Of a stretch of DNA of 64,000 nucleotides, positions 26,993 through 35,725 are shown in pieces. Origin of the DNA: Promethearchaeia archaeon (GTDB lineage: Archaea; Asgardarchaeota; Lokiarchaeia; Sigyniarchaeales; SOKP01). How positions within the stretch are numbered: the first letter of the stretch is position 1; each line of letters begins with the position of its first letter. Both the position numbers and the translations under genes were made by a program. The DNA lies in assembly GCA_029856045.1 (NCBI GenBank), contig JAHQWG010000016.1, forward strand, positions 437,921 through 501,920, in the 5' to 3' direction. Below the pieces are notes generated by a model that saw nothing but the letters and a program-made list of their open reading frames with translations, had not been told where the DNA came from and ran no database searches.

Positions 26993-28132
26993 TTATAATT
27001 TAATTTTTGATAATTTTTTAAACAAATCTTTCTCATTACTTAAAATATACAAAGCTGTATTGCCTAGTTCATTGAAATCTACATGATTTAGGCATTCACT
27101 TTCATATTTGTCCGCCGCATTTTTTAATGTTTCTGCAATAAGCGTCCAATTTTGAGCAGAATTATTAATTAATGGCAAGGATTCCTCGAGTATCCTAAAT
27201 TCTTCTTTATTCCACGCTTTAGGTCCTTCTTTAAGCTCTGGATGATCTATTAGTTCTTCCAAGAATTCCTTGTATAACTTACGAAAAGCACTCCCCCCTG
27301 TACCCCATGTTTCGATGTAACCATGAGTTAATTCAAACATTAATCTCGCTAGGGAAATAATTTTACCATTATATGGATTTTTAATACTGCCTTTCAAAGT
27401 TTCGCCCCACTTGGGAATAGAATTGGCAAATAAGTTTAAACCTTGAATACCGATATTATTTATGGAAGGTCTTAACATATTATTAACAACTTCTTGTATT
27501 GCAAGTTTAACTCCTGCTGCCAGTGGTGGATGTTTTCCATCTGGGCGCCTTTCCATAGAAAATTGCGTATTTTCTGGAAACATGAATGAATCCCCCTCTC
27601 TAGAACTTCTTCCCTCCTTTAAAATTTCAATTGGAACTTCTTGAAATCCTTCAAATTCGGTATCACCTACATATGCAACTCCTTTTTCTTCGTCATATCC
27701 GCCTAATGTTATCGCATGTCCACCAAAATGTATTTCTTGTTCGTGCTCATAGAAAGGTAAGTAGCCAATATCAACCTTGAGAATTAATGGTATATTCTTG
27801 CTTAATAGAATTTTCGATTCTTGCCACGCTTTATCTGCACTTGAGAATGATTGCTTCCTCAACTTAATTCCTAAAACTCTACATGCTAAAGAATTTGGCT
27901 CAATTTTTCCTTGTTTTCCTCCCACAAAGAAAGGGATCTCATTAACTACGCCATCTAAAGTTGATAACTTGTTTGTTTTATCATAAAAACCAAATCCCAT
28001 TGTTGCATCGAGCCCGAAAGCCATTGCTTCTGACATCGGAAATCCGTAAAATTCAAATAAATCTCTCATTGCGGACGATTCGCAGTGAAATCCAACTTTA
28101 TGACTGAAGTTCTCAACCATTAGTCTGACCAT
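26993..28132 (-). CDS. BtrH N-terminal domain protein (peptidase/acyltransferase-like), copy B
   Basis: 379 residues from the ATG at 28132. This start aligns with the paralog's length and has a GAGGAGG ribosome site about 10 bases upstream. The BtrH_N domain covers about 1-150: GFHCESSAMRDLFEFYGFPMSEAMAFGLDATMGFGF holds the candidate nucleophile Cys, and FGGHAITLGGYD holds the candidate His. The rest is helical (DUF4872-like). BtrH is the acyltransferase of butirosin biosynthesis, and relatives have a papain/C39-like fold. It overlaps the PadR gene by 13 bases. It is paralogous to the BtrH protein two genes upstream, which suggests they handle related substrates. Confidence 0.8.
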   Translation of the reverse strand: MVRLMVENFSHKVGFHCESSAMRDLFEFYGFPMSEAMAFGLDATMGFGFYDKTNKLSTLDGVVNEIPFFVGGKQGKIEPNSLACRVLGIKLRKQSFSSADKAWQESKILLSKNIPLILKVDIGYLPFYEHEQEIHFGGHAITLGGYDEEKGVAYVGDTEFEGFQEVPIEILKEGRSSREGDSFMFPENTQFSMERRPDGKHPPLAAGVKLAIQEVVNNMLRPSINNIGIQGLNLFANSIPKWGETLKGSIKNPYNGKIISLARLMFELTHGYIETWGTGGSAFRKLYKEFLEELIDHPELKEGPKAWNKEEFRILEESLPLINNSAQNWTLIAETLKNAADKYESECLNHVDFNELGNTALYILSNEKDLFKKLSKIKL

Positions 28133-28716
28133 GGTGTCTTTTCCTCCTCGATTTTTTCTAACATCCAATTTATAAATTCAATATGAGTTTCCATCATTTT
28201 TATAGGGCGAACGAAAAGAGCTTTAATATTCAATGGATACATGCCCCATTGTGTCATTGATTGTTGTCTTGATATCTTTTCTTTTTTATTCAGCATTTCA
28301 ATATCATTTTTTATAATTTCAACTGAATTTTTAAAAGCTCTTATCAATTCCTCTTTAGATAATAATGGATACATTGAAAGTGCTATATCATAATCATGAT
28401 CTCTTCGACCCTTAAATTCACTTATAACTTTGTAAACCTTATTTTTTAAGATGACAAACCCAAAATCTGTTATTCTATAGATTTTTCGAATTCTATTATC
28501 AACTTCTTCAATATACGATTCAACCAATTTATCCTCCTCCAACTTATTAATAATTTTATATATTGATGAGGTTCCAATTTCGGTCCAATCTCTCATTCCT
28601 CTCTCATCTATTCTTTGATTAATACTATAAGCATGGCTTGGTGTCTCGGAAACTAAACCCAATATTACAAACGCTCGATGATTTAATTCGTATTCGTTTC
28701 TAAAATCTCTTTCCAT
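28120..28716 (-). CDS. PadR-family transcriptional regulator
   Basis: 198 residues from the ATG at 28716, five bases before which the upstream gene ends; a TTG five codons earlier is less likely. A winged-helix domain occupies about 10-95 (LNHRAFVILGLVSETPSHAYSINQRIDERGMRDWTEIGTSSIYKIINKLEEDKLVESY), with the wing VDNRIRKIYRITDFG. A C-terminal helical part (about 100-198) resembles the PadR dimerisation/ligand-binding tail. PadR proteins repress target operons and release DNA on binding phenolics, drugs or other signals. Lying between two BtrH genes, it probably controls this operon. Confidence 0.85.
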   Translation of the reverse strand: MERDFRNEYELNHRAFVILGLVSETPSHAYSINQRIDERGMRDWTEIGTSSIYKIINKLEEDKLVESYIEEVDNRIRKIYRITDFGFVILKNKVYKVISEFKGRRDHDYDIALSMYPLLSKEELIRAFKNSVEIIKNDIEMLNKKEKISRQQSMTQWGMYPLNIKALFVRPIKMMETHIEFINWMLEKIEEEKTPWSD

Positions 28717-28720
28717 TTTA

Positions 28721-29875
28721 TTACCCCACAATATTATTCAGTGTTGAAAACGCAATTTTATCTTTTTCATACACTTGCATTATCTTATCTTTGATATCTC
28801 TTAATAGTAATTCAATATCCTCTTCCTCTGAATTATCTAACTTTTCTGCAGCTTCTATCATAACTTTTTCTGATTTTTTAGTAATTTCCCTCATTTTTTT
28901 CAATGCCCCTGGCTTTTGTTCTTCAAAAATTTTATTTTTTTCAACCGCCAATTCTCGTGACTTTTTAAGCAAAGGCCATGAATCGGGAAGAGCTGCAATA
29001 GCGAGTTCACTCCAATATTTTCCAGCTTCTTCAAATAATTTAACAGCATCCATTAATTTTGGTTCATCTAATATTAAACTCGATTCTTTTAAAAATTGCG
29101 CATATGTATTGCGATATCCCCCACCTCCTGAACCACTTTCTTCAATAAAGATATAAGTATTGAGAAGACACCCAAATAAATTTAATCCTTTAAATTGTTT
29201 CGGCCAAGATAAAACAAGACCTGCCCACTTCTTAATACCCAGTTGACCAATATTTTTTATTGGAGGATATAAATAATTATCTATACATTCCTTAATTGCA
29301 TCTGTTATTCCACTTTTTAAATTTTTGAGTTTTATAGGATATTTTATTTTTAGGATTTTATGTTTAGGAGCGTAAGGTGGATACTTCGAACTTCGCGCCT
29401 TTTTTAAATCTTCAATAGAAATTATTAATGGTGTTTTTGCAGCATCAGAAACATAAACTTTATCTTCTTTCTCATCAAGACCATAAACAACAATTGAATG
29501 AGCAACTCCTGGAAGAGCAAGATAAGGAAGATATGCCATGTCCGCGAATACAAATACGGGTTCTCCCTCGCGCAAAACATTTATCAATTCTTCATAACCT
29601 CTTTTGATACTAGTAGTCTCAAAAATTGTTGCGTCGCCGCCAATCCGCTGGCAAGTTTTTATTAAAGAATTAGTCTTCCCATACCTAGTACCAATAAACG
29701 GTGCGAGCATCATTTTCATATACCAATACATAAAACCAACTCCAGCACCTAGACCAAAAATCATTTCTTCGGAAAATTCTAAGTTATGATACGCAAATAG
29801 ATTCCTTAGAGACGTGGTCCAACAATGAATACCGCCAATATGCCTATAATTTTCAATAATTAACTTTTCATTCAT
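28721..29875 (-). CDS. BtrH N-terminal domain protein (peptidase/acyltransferase-like), copy A
   Basis: 384 residues. The N-terminal region (about 10-150) shows GGIHCWTTSLRNLFAYHNLEFSEEMIFGLGAGVGF with the candidate nucleophile Cys18, and VAHSIVVYGLDEKEDKVYVSDA with the candidate His/Asp part of a cysteine-protease-like triad. The C-terminal half is helical (ALPDSWPLLKKSRELAVEKN onwards). The gene heads the operon BtrH-PadR-BtrH-DUF3795. Similarity to copy B is visible over the whole length, including PPIKNIGQLGIK against RPSINNIGIQGLN. The substrate cannot be named. Confidence 0.8.
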   Translation of the reverse strand: MNEKLIIENYRHIGGIHCWTTSLRNLFAYHNLEFSEEMIFGLGAGVGFMYWYMKMMLAPFIGTRYGKTNSLIKTCQRIGGDATIFETTSIKRGYEELINVLREGEPVFVFADMAYLPYLALPGVAHSIVVYGLDEKEDKVYVSDAAKTPLIISIEDLKKARSSKYPPYAPKHKILKIKYPIKLKNLKSGITDAIKECIDNYLYPPIKNIGQLGIKKWAGLVLSWPKQFKGLNLFGCLLNTYIFIEESGSGGGGYRNTYAQFLKESSLILDEPKLMDAVKLFEEAGKYWSELAIAALPDSWPLLKKSRELAVEKNKIFEEQKPGALKKMREITKKSEKVMIEAAEKLDNSEEEDIELLLRDIKDKIMQVYEKDKIAFSTLNNIVG

Positions 29876-29916
29876 TTTTTTCAGATTTTCATTTTATAAT
29901 TTTCTTAAAAAAAAAA

Positions 29917-30336
29917 TTAATATTTATGAAATTTTCTCCCATAAATAAGAAAAGCAAGAATATATGTCTCAATTATTATAGCTGGATAGAAGTATCCTGT
30001 GGTTGTTTCGATCCAGAAATAGGATAGCAAATTCCTTCCCATAATGCCGAAAAATAATGCATCTAATAAGAAATTCATTCCACAAATGATTACACCAAGA
30101 ATAATTGCATCAATCGCCCATTTATTAGCTATAATAGGATTATTTTGTTCATATTTCCAAATATATAATGCAAATATTACTATACTCACTATCGCATTAA
30201 TAAATATCATTGTCACATAAACCCCAATATTAGGATTTGCAATGGGTTGATTAGTGGTATAGTCAAAAAATGCTGACCCTACAATCATAAATGCCCAGAA
30301 CCACGCCAAAAGTCCAAGAATAATTGCCAATATCAA
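29917..30336 (-). CDS. Four-helix membrane protein of unknown function
   Basis: 139 residues with four hydrophobic helices (about 2-25, 42-62, 72-92 and 108-132). No cysteine pair or acidic pocket marks it as a known family. The start is the first ATG, in the middle of a hydrophobic run (MILAIILGLLAWFWAFMIVGSAFF); no signal peptide cleavage site is evident. It reads in the same direction as the BtrH group, 41 bases upstream of the first BtrH gene, so it may head that transcript. Confidence 0.6.
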   Translation of the reverse strand: MILAIILGLLAWFWAFMIVGSAFFDYTTNQPIANPNIGVYVTMIFINAIVSIVIFALYIWKYEQNNPIIANKWAIDAIILGVIICGMNFLLDALFFGIMGRNLLSYFWIETTTGYFYPAIIIETYILAFLIYGRKFHKY

Positions 30337-30739
30337 GGATTTTTTATTAATTTCGCTTATATTTTTTCCCTTTATTTTATTGATTTATATATTTAAATGT
30401 TGATTTAATATTCTAATTACAGAATATTATCAATATAGAATATTATGAGTCAAGAATATTTAAATGTTTCTATATTAAAAAAATAAAAAAAATGCCATAA
30501 TGAAACCAATTATAATAATAAAAAATCCAGAAGCGTTATTAAACTAGAAATCGGTAGTTATCCTTTCTTAAAATCTCTGATTTCTTATTTGAAATTTTAT
30601 TTCTTATTGTTTTCATTTAAAAATATCATTCAAAAATGTGGGTTAAAATTCGAATTACAATTATTCTACTAGGTAAATTTGTTTTACTCATATAAAAAAA
30701 AATTAGAAAATTATTTTTTAAATTCTGCTTTAGAGTTTT
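30337..30739. other. Gene-free stretch with repeats and a tiny open frame
   Basis: About 400 bases upstream of the four-helix protein. It holds three AGAATATT repeats (30421-30460). A 15-codon frame at 30500-30547 (plus strand, MKPIIIIKNPEALLN, then TAG) resembles the opening of ArsR-type regulators, which often begin like IKDPEALKxLADPTR. It is too short to be certain and may be the remnant of a lost gene. The rest shows nothing. Confidence 0.35.
30421..30460. repeat. Three AGAATATT direct repeats, exact 16-base period
   Basis: AGAATATT starts at 30421, 30437 and 30453, with each interval 16 bases; the first two copies share AGAATATTAT. The third overlaps a TATA-like sequence (AATATTTAAAT). 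The distance from the four-helix protein start (85-125 bases) resembles that of the paired element upstream of uvrA. Possible shared operator. Confidence 0.4.
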
Positions 30740-31432
30740 TTATTTAATTCCGATATATAAGAAAACATTATCTGCTATAAATCCGAATCTTGCAAGAAAT
30801 AAAATTATTCCAGGCTCTAATAATGCGTCCATCACAGCAGCGATACAAAACAAAAAAAATCCAATTGTTAAATATATAAATTTCTTCCTTAATTCGCCAG
30901 TTAATTGTATTGCCTTTCGTAATGCTCCTACCCCATCAAATAACAAGACAGATACAATAAAAACTGCAATTATAATGAATGTAAGAGACGCCGTATTGAA
31001 AGATGCATCTATTATATCCTCACCAAGTGGATCTACAAATGGCTTAAATGATCCACTATGTTGAAAGAATAGAAAATATTCAAAGATAATGCCAATAACA
31101 GTATAAATACCAACAAGATACCACTTTGCCTTTTTAGCAATAAGTTCGCCCCCAATCCACATAATAAAAACTATTCCTGGAGCTACCCACATGTAACTTA
31201 AAACGCAATACAAATAATAATCAATGTTATTCCCAGTTAAAAGCACAAACCAAAAATCCGTAGCTGGACCGAGAAGTAAGAGTCCCATTAAAATCGCCAT
31301 GAATCCAAAATTCCTAAGAAGTTTTTGTTTCGTTTTTATTGATTTAATAAGGGCAATTAGTCCAACTATTACACCAAAAATTACAACAAATAACGCACTT
31401 GTTCCCGTTAACCAAAAATTAACTGTAACCAT
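30740..31432 (-). CDS. Seven-helix membrane protein of unknown function
   Basis: 230 residues from the ATG at 31432; a TTG three codons upstream is also in frame. Seven hydrophobic helices alternate with short loops. Starting points: VNFWLTGTSALFVVIFGVIVGLIALIKS, LLRNFGFMAILMGLLLLGPATDFWFVLLTG, YLYCVLSYMWVAPGIVFIMWIGGEL. No lysine in the last helix marks it as a retinal protein, and no kinase or other domain follows. I know no family name; 7-helix proteins of this type recur in Asgard genomes, to my recollection. The gene at 43275 has a similar helix layout. Confidence 0.6.
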   Translation of the reverse strand: MVTVNFWLTGTSALFVVIFGVIVGLIALIKSIKTKQKLLRNFGFMAILMGLLLLGPATDFWFVLLTGNNIDYYLYCVLSYMWVAPGIVFIMWIGGELIAKKAKWYLVGIYTVIGIIFEYFLFFQHSGSFKPFVDPLGEDIIDASFNTASLTFIIIAVFIVSVLLFDGVGALRKAIQLTGELRKKFIYLTIGFFLFCIAAVMDALLEPGIILFLARFGFIADNVFLYIGIK

Positions 31433-31441
31433 ATCAATCAA

Positions 31442-31783
31442 TCCTTTTTAAATATTTTTTATTTGTAATTATATCTTTAATTCTTTTTACTTATAAATAT
31501 TTTTTATAATATTGTCTACATATTCTATTATTCTAATTTATTATTTTTTGGTATAATTACTAATTATGACATTTATTATTAAATTAATTTAAGATCCCCT
31601 TAAAAATTAATATATAATGATTCCTTTTCAAATTTTTTGCGATTTTTCTTCAGACAATAAATATTTTGGGGGCAAGAATAAGAAAATTAAGAATATTCAA
31701 TCCAAATAATTATAAAAATATGAAATTGCTTAAATATTTTCAAAAATTTTATTTAAATTATTAGAATATAATTCAAGATTAAA
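31442..31783. other. Gene-free intergenic region between divergent genes
   Basis: About 340 AT-rich bases separating the divergent seven-helix protein and FAD reductase genes. A TATA-like TTTATTTAAATT at about 31749-31760 is placed 24-35 bases before the ATG at 31784 and probably drives a leaderless reductase message. Nothing else noted. Confidence 0.4.
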
Positions 31784-33055
31784 ATGAATTTCGAAATCGT
31801 TATCATTGGAGCGGGTATCACTGGGACTTCATTTGCTTATAAGATTGCAAAATTTGCAAAAACACTACTTCTTGATGCTCAAGATATAACTCAGCGCCCA
31901 AAATCGACAAATATATTTCCATTTCATAATAAATCTTATATTGAAGAATCTGAGTGGTCAAATGAAGAGTTATTCCCAAAATATCATCTCAAAACTAATT
32001 ATATGGGAAGTACATTCAATGGAATTATTAATTCTGAAGAATTTGGTCGCCCTTTGGGTAAAGTAGTTTATTTAGAAAAATTACTAGATAGATTAATTCA
32101 AAAATTCGAAGAAAAAGGTGGTATCTTTAAAGATAAACAAAAAGTAATAAAAATAAATAAGTATAATGACCATTTAGAAATAATTACTAATAGTGGTCAA
32201 ACTTATTCATGTAAATTATTAGTTTTTGCAACAGGGTCTCGAGCTTTAGATTTACAACGATCAGTGGGATTTGAAACACCAGATGAGTTTGTAGGTATTT
32301 ATACACACTTCTATGGAGATGAAGATAAATTAAATGAAAATTTGGATGTAAATTATCTCTTTCATATTAATATGAAAATAAGTCGTAATGGCCCACTATT
32401 TATAAATAAGGGAATAGAGAGACTATCTATAGGTTTCTTAGGAGATAATCAGCCAATTCAAGAACTCGGTTTAAAATTAAATAATATTATTAATAATTAT
32501 AAAAAAATTCAACCATTTATTAAAGGATTAACACGGGATTCTAAAGCAATTGTAGCAAAAATCTCAAAACACCCAATTAAATCATTTTCTCGTGATAGAA
32601 TGCTAGTTTTGGGTGAAGCTGCAGGTTTAGTTACCCCATTTTTCTGGGAGGGAATTTTATGTGGGTTGGTATCAGCAGAGGTTGCATCATATATAATTAA
32701 ATCGTTAATGGAAAATAATAGTGATTTTAACCAACTATCTCTTAAACAGTATGATAACGAAATCACTCGTGTTTTTACAAATTTTTTTAAAAATGGAAAA
32801 GGTTCAGAATATATCTTCTATAATGCTGGTTCTAATATGCAATTAATTTGGGATTCTTATACAAAATCGATTTTTAAAGATAAAAAACTAAGAAGATATA
32901 TTTATGAAGCATATCAAATCGAGGACATTGAAGCTCTCACTAATTATGATACAAGTAGAGATCGATATGCTGGGGAGAGAATGTTAGCTAATTTGCCCTT
33001 CTTATCCAAAATAAGTTTAGCCCCCTTTTTTTTAAAGGCTATGTTAAAATTATAA
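31784..33055 (+). CDS. FAD-dependent oxidoreductase, geranylgeranyl reductase-like
   Basis: 423 residues. The N-terminal dinucleotide-binding motif is VIIGAGITGTSFAYKIAK (G-x-G-x2-G) followed by LLLDAQ with the acidic residue that binds ribose. The second FAD motif is RMLVLGEAAGLVTPFFWEGILCGLVSAEVAS (G-E/D-A-A-G-x2-x-P), which is typical of archaeal digeranylgeranylglycerophospholipid reductases and related FAD hydroxylases. These saturate the isoprenoid chains of membrane lipids. The middle is less typical, so another flavin-dependent reductase is possible. The gene stands alone. Confidence 0.78.
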   Translation: MNFEIVIIGAGITGTSFAYKIAKFAKTLLLDAQDITQRPKSTNIFPFHNKSYIEESEWSNEELFPKYHLKTNYMGSTFNGIINSEEFGRPLGKVVYLEKLLDRLIQKFEEKGGIFKDKQKVIKINKYNDHLEIITNSGQTYSCKLLVFATGSRALDLQRSVGFETPDEFVGIYTHFYGDEDKLNENLDVNYLFHINMKISRNGPLFINKGIERLSIGFLGDNQPIQELGLKLNNIINNYKKIQPFIKGLTRDSKAIVAKISKHPIKSFSRDRMLVLGEAAGLVTPFFWEGILCGLVSAEVASYIIKSLMENNSDFNQLSLKQYDNEITRVFTNFFKNGKGSEYIFYNAGSNMQLIWDSYTKSIFKDKKLRRYIYEAYQIEDIEALTNYDTSRDRYAGERMLANLPFLSKISLAPFFLKAMLKL

Positions 33056-33077
33056 AAAAGATTTAGTAAAGATTATT

Positions 33078-35069
33078 TTATTCTCCTTCTTGATCTTCAA
33101 ATAAACCTAAATTGGGGTCTAGGAATTGATTACTACACATAGGACAAGAATTAAATTTTGAAAGCCAATAAGCAACGCATAGATAATGAAACACACTGCC
33201 GCAGAATGGACACACAATAATATTTTCTTTCGCAATATTAATATATTTATGGCATACAGTGCAGTGGACATCAGAGACTGAAATTCCTTCCCGTAATTTA
33301 ATACGAGAGGATAGAATTTCTTCCAATTTTGACATTTCTTCTTGATAAAGTCTTTTTTCTCGATTTGATTTTTTTATTTGGGAATCAATTGATTGAATTC
33401 TTTCCTTTAATTCATCATCAGATAATTTTTCTGGAAAAAGTGTTGTAAAACGATAATTCAGTGGAATCTCATGTTCATGTAATCCAATATTTTTTATCGT
33501 ACTAAAAAGTATTTCTTCTTCTCCAAGTATTTCTTTAAATGAAATAAAAAGTTTAGAAATTAATAAGTATAGTGCAAATTTCATTTGATTTGTTTTTTCA
33601 GTAAAATTTTTTTCCCATTTTTTTATAAGACTGTATGGACTAACTCCTCTCTTTCTAATATCTTCAAATATTTTTGTAATCTCTTTTTGGATTTTAGTAG
33701 TTTCTACCGTATATTTTCTCAGCATATTTTTTATATTTTCTAATTCAGGAAACTCCTGATTTATAGTCTTAGAGGTTTCTTGTTGATAAAAATCCAGCAT
33801 ATGATTTAATTTTGCCATATTATTATCAATAAGAGTTTTTACTTCAGCTTTTACATTCTCTTCATATATAGATTGAGCAGAATTCTCAAAGATTTCCACC
33901 CTGCGCTGAATTTCTGAATTTATATTATTTATCGTTTTTCTTATATTTAATGTGACCTCATCATAAGGTTTCAAATAATTTTCAAATTCTAAAATCCAAT
34001 CTACAATATCATCTAATAGCTTTACTATCTGGCGTTTTTTTAAGTTCAACTGGGCTGTACAATCTTGTTCTTCAATCTTCTCTTGATAATAAGTTTCAAT
34101 TTTTTCAAAAATCTTAAATATTGTTTTAGAAATGAAATTATTAATATCACCTTGCTTTAACTCTTCTAAAATTTTATTTAATTCTCTCTTAGTAATAATT
34201 TTTATCTCATCATAAATTTCATTCCTTTGTAAAAGCAAATCAGTTATGAAATCCTTTAATAACTCAATAAAAAATGAACGTAATTTCTTTTTAATCTCTG
34301 CTTTCTCTGTAGAATCTTTAAATTTTTCAATTTTACTAATATAAAAGATTCCTATTGAATAACATAGATATAAATAATCATAAATAAGCACGGATTTGAA
34401 GTTACTAGATTCTTTAAAATCAGAAATTATATCATGTATATAAAAAACACTATTATTTTCACGACCTTCATTAATAAAAGGGATTTCGCCGTGCTTTTTT
34501 GTGATTTCATATAATTCTTTTATTGGCTCCCAAATTTCAAGATCAAGTGGAAGTTTTTTGGAAATAAAAGCAATTTTCTTAAGTATCGAACTTTCAATAA
34601 ATATATAAATTTCATTTTTAAATTTGGATTGGAACTTTTGCTTATTAGCTTGAATAAAATCAATAAGATTTTCGCATTGATCTCTTGAATATTTAATTTT
34701 TTTAAATATTTTCTCAAATAGTTTCTTATTTTTAATTATCCCTCTTACATTTCTCATGTCTAAGAAGATAATTCTAATCCTCCGCTTAATTCGTATTAAT
34801 TCCCCTAAAATTTCTGATAGAAAATAAAATAGTTTATTTAAATTCCCAATATCGAAATAATTGCTAAAGAAATCTTCTAAATTTATTAAGTATTCAGAAA
34901 TACTATTAAAATCTTCTAAATTAAATTTTGAGGAAATAAAGTTTGTAAATTCTAATTTAGTTGATCTTTTTTTCTCAAAATCAATTATTTGTTTTTTTAT
35001 TTCTTCAATTTTTTGTTTTGTAAACCCTTTTACATCATTAAAAATAAATTTGTTACTATTAAATAACAT
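33078..35069 (-). CDS. Large coiled-coil protein with C-terminal RING-type zinc finger
   Basis: 663 residues. Residues about 1-590 are helical and charged, with coiled-coil segments; no enzyme domain is seen. At the C-terminus Cys603 and 606, Cys620 and 623, His628, Cys631, Cys642 and 645 give C-x2-C-x13-C-x2-C-x4-H-x2-C-x10-C-x2-C. The order C4-H-C3 and the text CGSVFHYLCVAYWLSKFNSCPMC resemble eukaryotic RING fingers (CGHVFHxxCIxxWLxxxxxCPxC), except that the usual fourth ligand (His in CGH) is Ser, apparently replaced by the extra upstream Cys. RING domains bind E2 enzymes and act as ubiquitin ligases. The gene follows the proteasome beta subunit gene at 38 bases on the same strand. Confidence 0.8.
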   Translation of the reverse strand: MLFNSNKFIFNDVKGFTKQKIEEIKKQIIDFEKKRSTKLEFTNFISSKFNLEDFNSISEYLINLEDFFSNYFDIGNLNKLFYFLSEILGELIRIKRRIRIIFLDMRNVRGIIKNKKLFEKIFKKIKYSRDQCENLIDFIQANKQKFQSKFKNEIYIFIESSILKKIAFISKKLPLDLEIWEPIKELYEITKKHGEIPFINEGRENNSVFYIHDIISDFKESSNFKSVLIYDYLYLCYSIGIFYISKIEKFKDSTEKAEIKKKLRSFFIELLKDFITDLLLQRNEIYDEIKIITKRELNKILEELKQGDINNFISKTIFKIFEKIETYYQEKIEEQDCTAQLNLKKRQIVKLLDDIVDWILEFENYLKPYDEVTLNIRKTINNINSEIQRRVEIFENSAQSIYEENVKAEVKTLIDNNMAKLNHMLDFYQQETSKTINQEFPELENIKNMLRKYTVETTKIQKEITKIFEDIRKRGVSPYSLIKKWEKNFTEKTNQMKFALYLLISKLFISFKEILGEEEILFSTIKNIGLHEHEIPLNYRFTTLFPEKLSDDELKERIQSIDSQIKKSNREKRLYQEEMSKLEEILSSRIKLREGISVSDVHCTVCHKYINIAKENIIVCPFCGSVFHYLCVAYWLSKFNSCPMCSNQFLDPNLGLFEDQEGE

Positions 35070-35107
35070 TAAATAGTCTTTTTTATTCTAAAATAAGTTA
35101 ATAATAT

Positions 35108-35725
35108 CTATTCGCCTAATTCATTTAACTCGAAATATTTTTCCTTATATCCTGCATCAGTTATTGTTAAAATATCAATACCATTACCTGACATTGCATC
35201 TCTTGCTATCGCAGAACGTATTATTTTTTCTATTAATTTTTCACCTTTTACAATTGTAATTTCTGAGTTATATTCTGATTCAAGCATTCCGACCATCATC
35301 AGCATACTCGTACCCCCTACTCCGTAGTCATCAGGCATCAAAGATCCGATTGCATCTAATGTATAAAGCTTTGGTCCATCAAGATCTACTCCAGCTATAA
35401 CAACATTTGTAAATAATGGAAACATTTTCCGATAATACAGATAATTACTTAACATTTTACCCATACTTTTTGTAGAAATTCTTGAACCAGCTTCGTATTG
35501 ATATAAATTTGCTCTAGCTTTCATAATTTTCACCAAAATCTGAAAATCTCCAATTAACCCATATGCTGAAAGGCCAATATGATCGGTTAATGGAAATACC
35601 TTTTTGGTTGATTTATTAGTAACAGTATAACCTAAAGTAGCCCGTCGATCATTACCTAAAACCACCCCATCTTTGCATTTTATTGCGACCGAAGCCGCTC
35701 CTGGAACCATGAATTCCATGCTCAT
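35108..35725 (-). CDS. psmB: Proteasome beta-type subunit without the catalytic threonine
   Basis: 205 residues, the proper size for an archaeal beta subunit and without the N-terminal helix of alpha subunits. The mature-start region reads MVPGAASVAIKCKDGVVLGNDRRATLG, whereas active subunits read G-TTT-VGI: the first residue after the Gly is Ala, and no Thr is present in the next two positions. The other active-site features are kept: Asp and Arg of NDRRAT, the Lys in STKKVF and the ARDAMSG block with Asp. It would assemble into a 20S core as a structural, non-cleaving subunit beside an active one encoded elsewhere. The RING gene follows on the same strand. Confidence 0.85.
   Translation of the reverse strand: MSMEFMVPGAASVAIKCKDGVVLGNDRRATLGYTVTNKSTKKVFPLTDHIGLSAYGLIGDFQILVKIMKARANLYQYEAGSRISTKSMGKMLSNYLYYRKMFPLFTNVVIAGVDLDGPKLYTLDAIGSLMPDDYGVGGTSMLMMVGMLESEYNSEITIVKGEKLIEKIIRSAIARDAMSGNGIDILTITDAGYKEKYFELNELGE

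Noticed and set aside
30421-30460. CRISPR-like array or origin iterons
   Set aside because: The repeat unit is only 8-10 bases with 16-base period and three copies; too short and too few for CRISPR, and there are no origin-associated genes (orc1/cdc6) nearby.
33078-35069. RING finger as an ordinary double zinc ribbon
   Set aside because: Two independent ribbons would need C2-C2 pairs only; here a His-x2-Cys pair and the WL spacing to the final CPMC fit the RING pattern better, though the fold is not proven.
35108-35725. Proteasome alpha subunit
   Set aside because: The stretch GAASVAIKCKDGVV could suggest alpha, but the N-terminal alpha helix with YDRAxTxFSPDG is absent and the length is that of a beta subunit.
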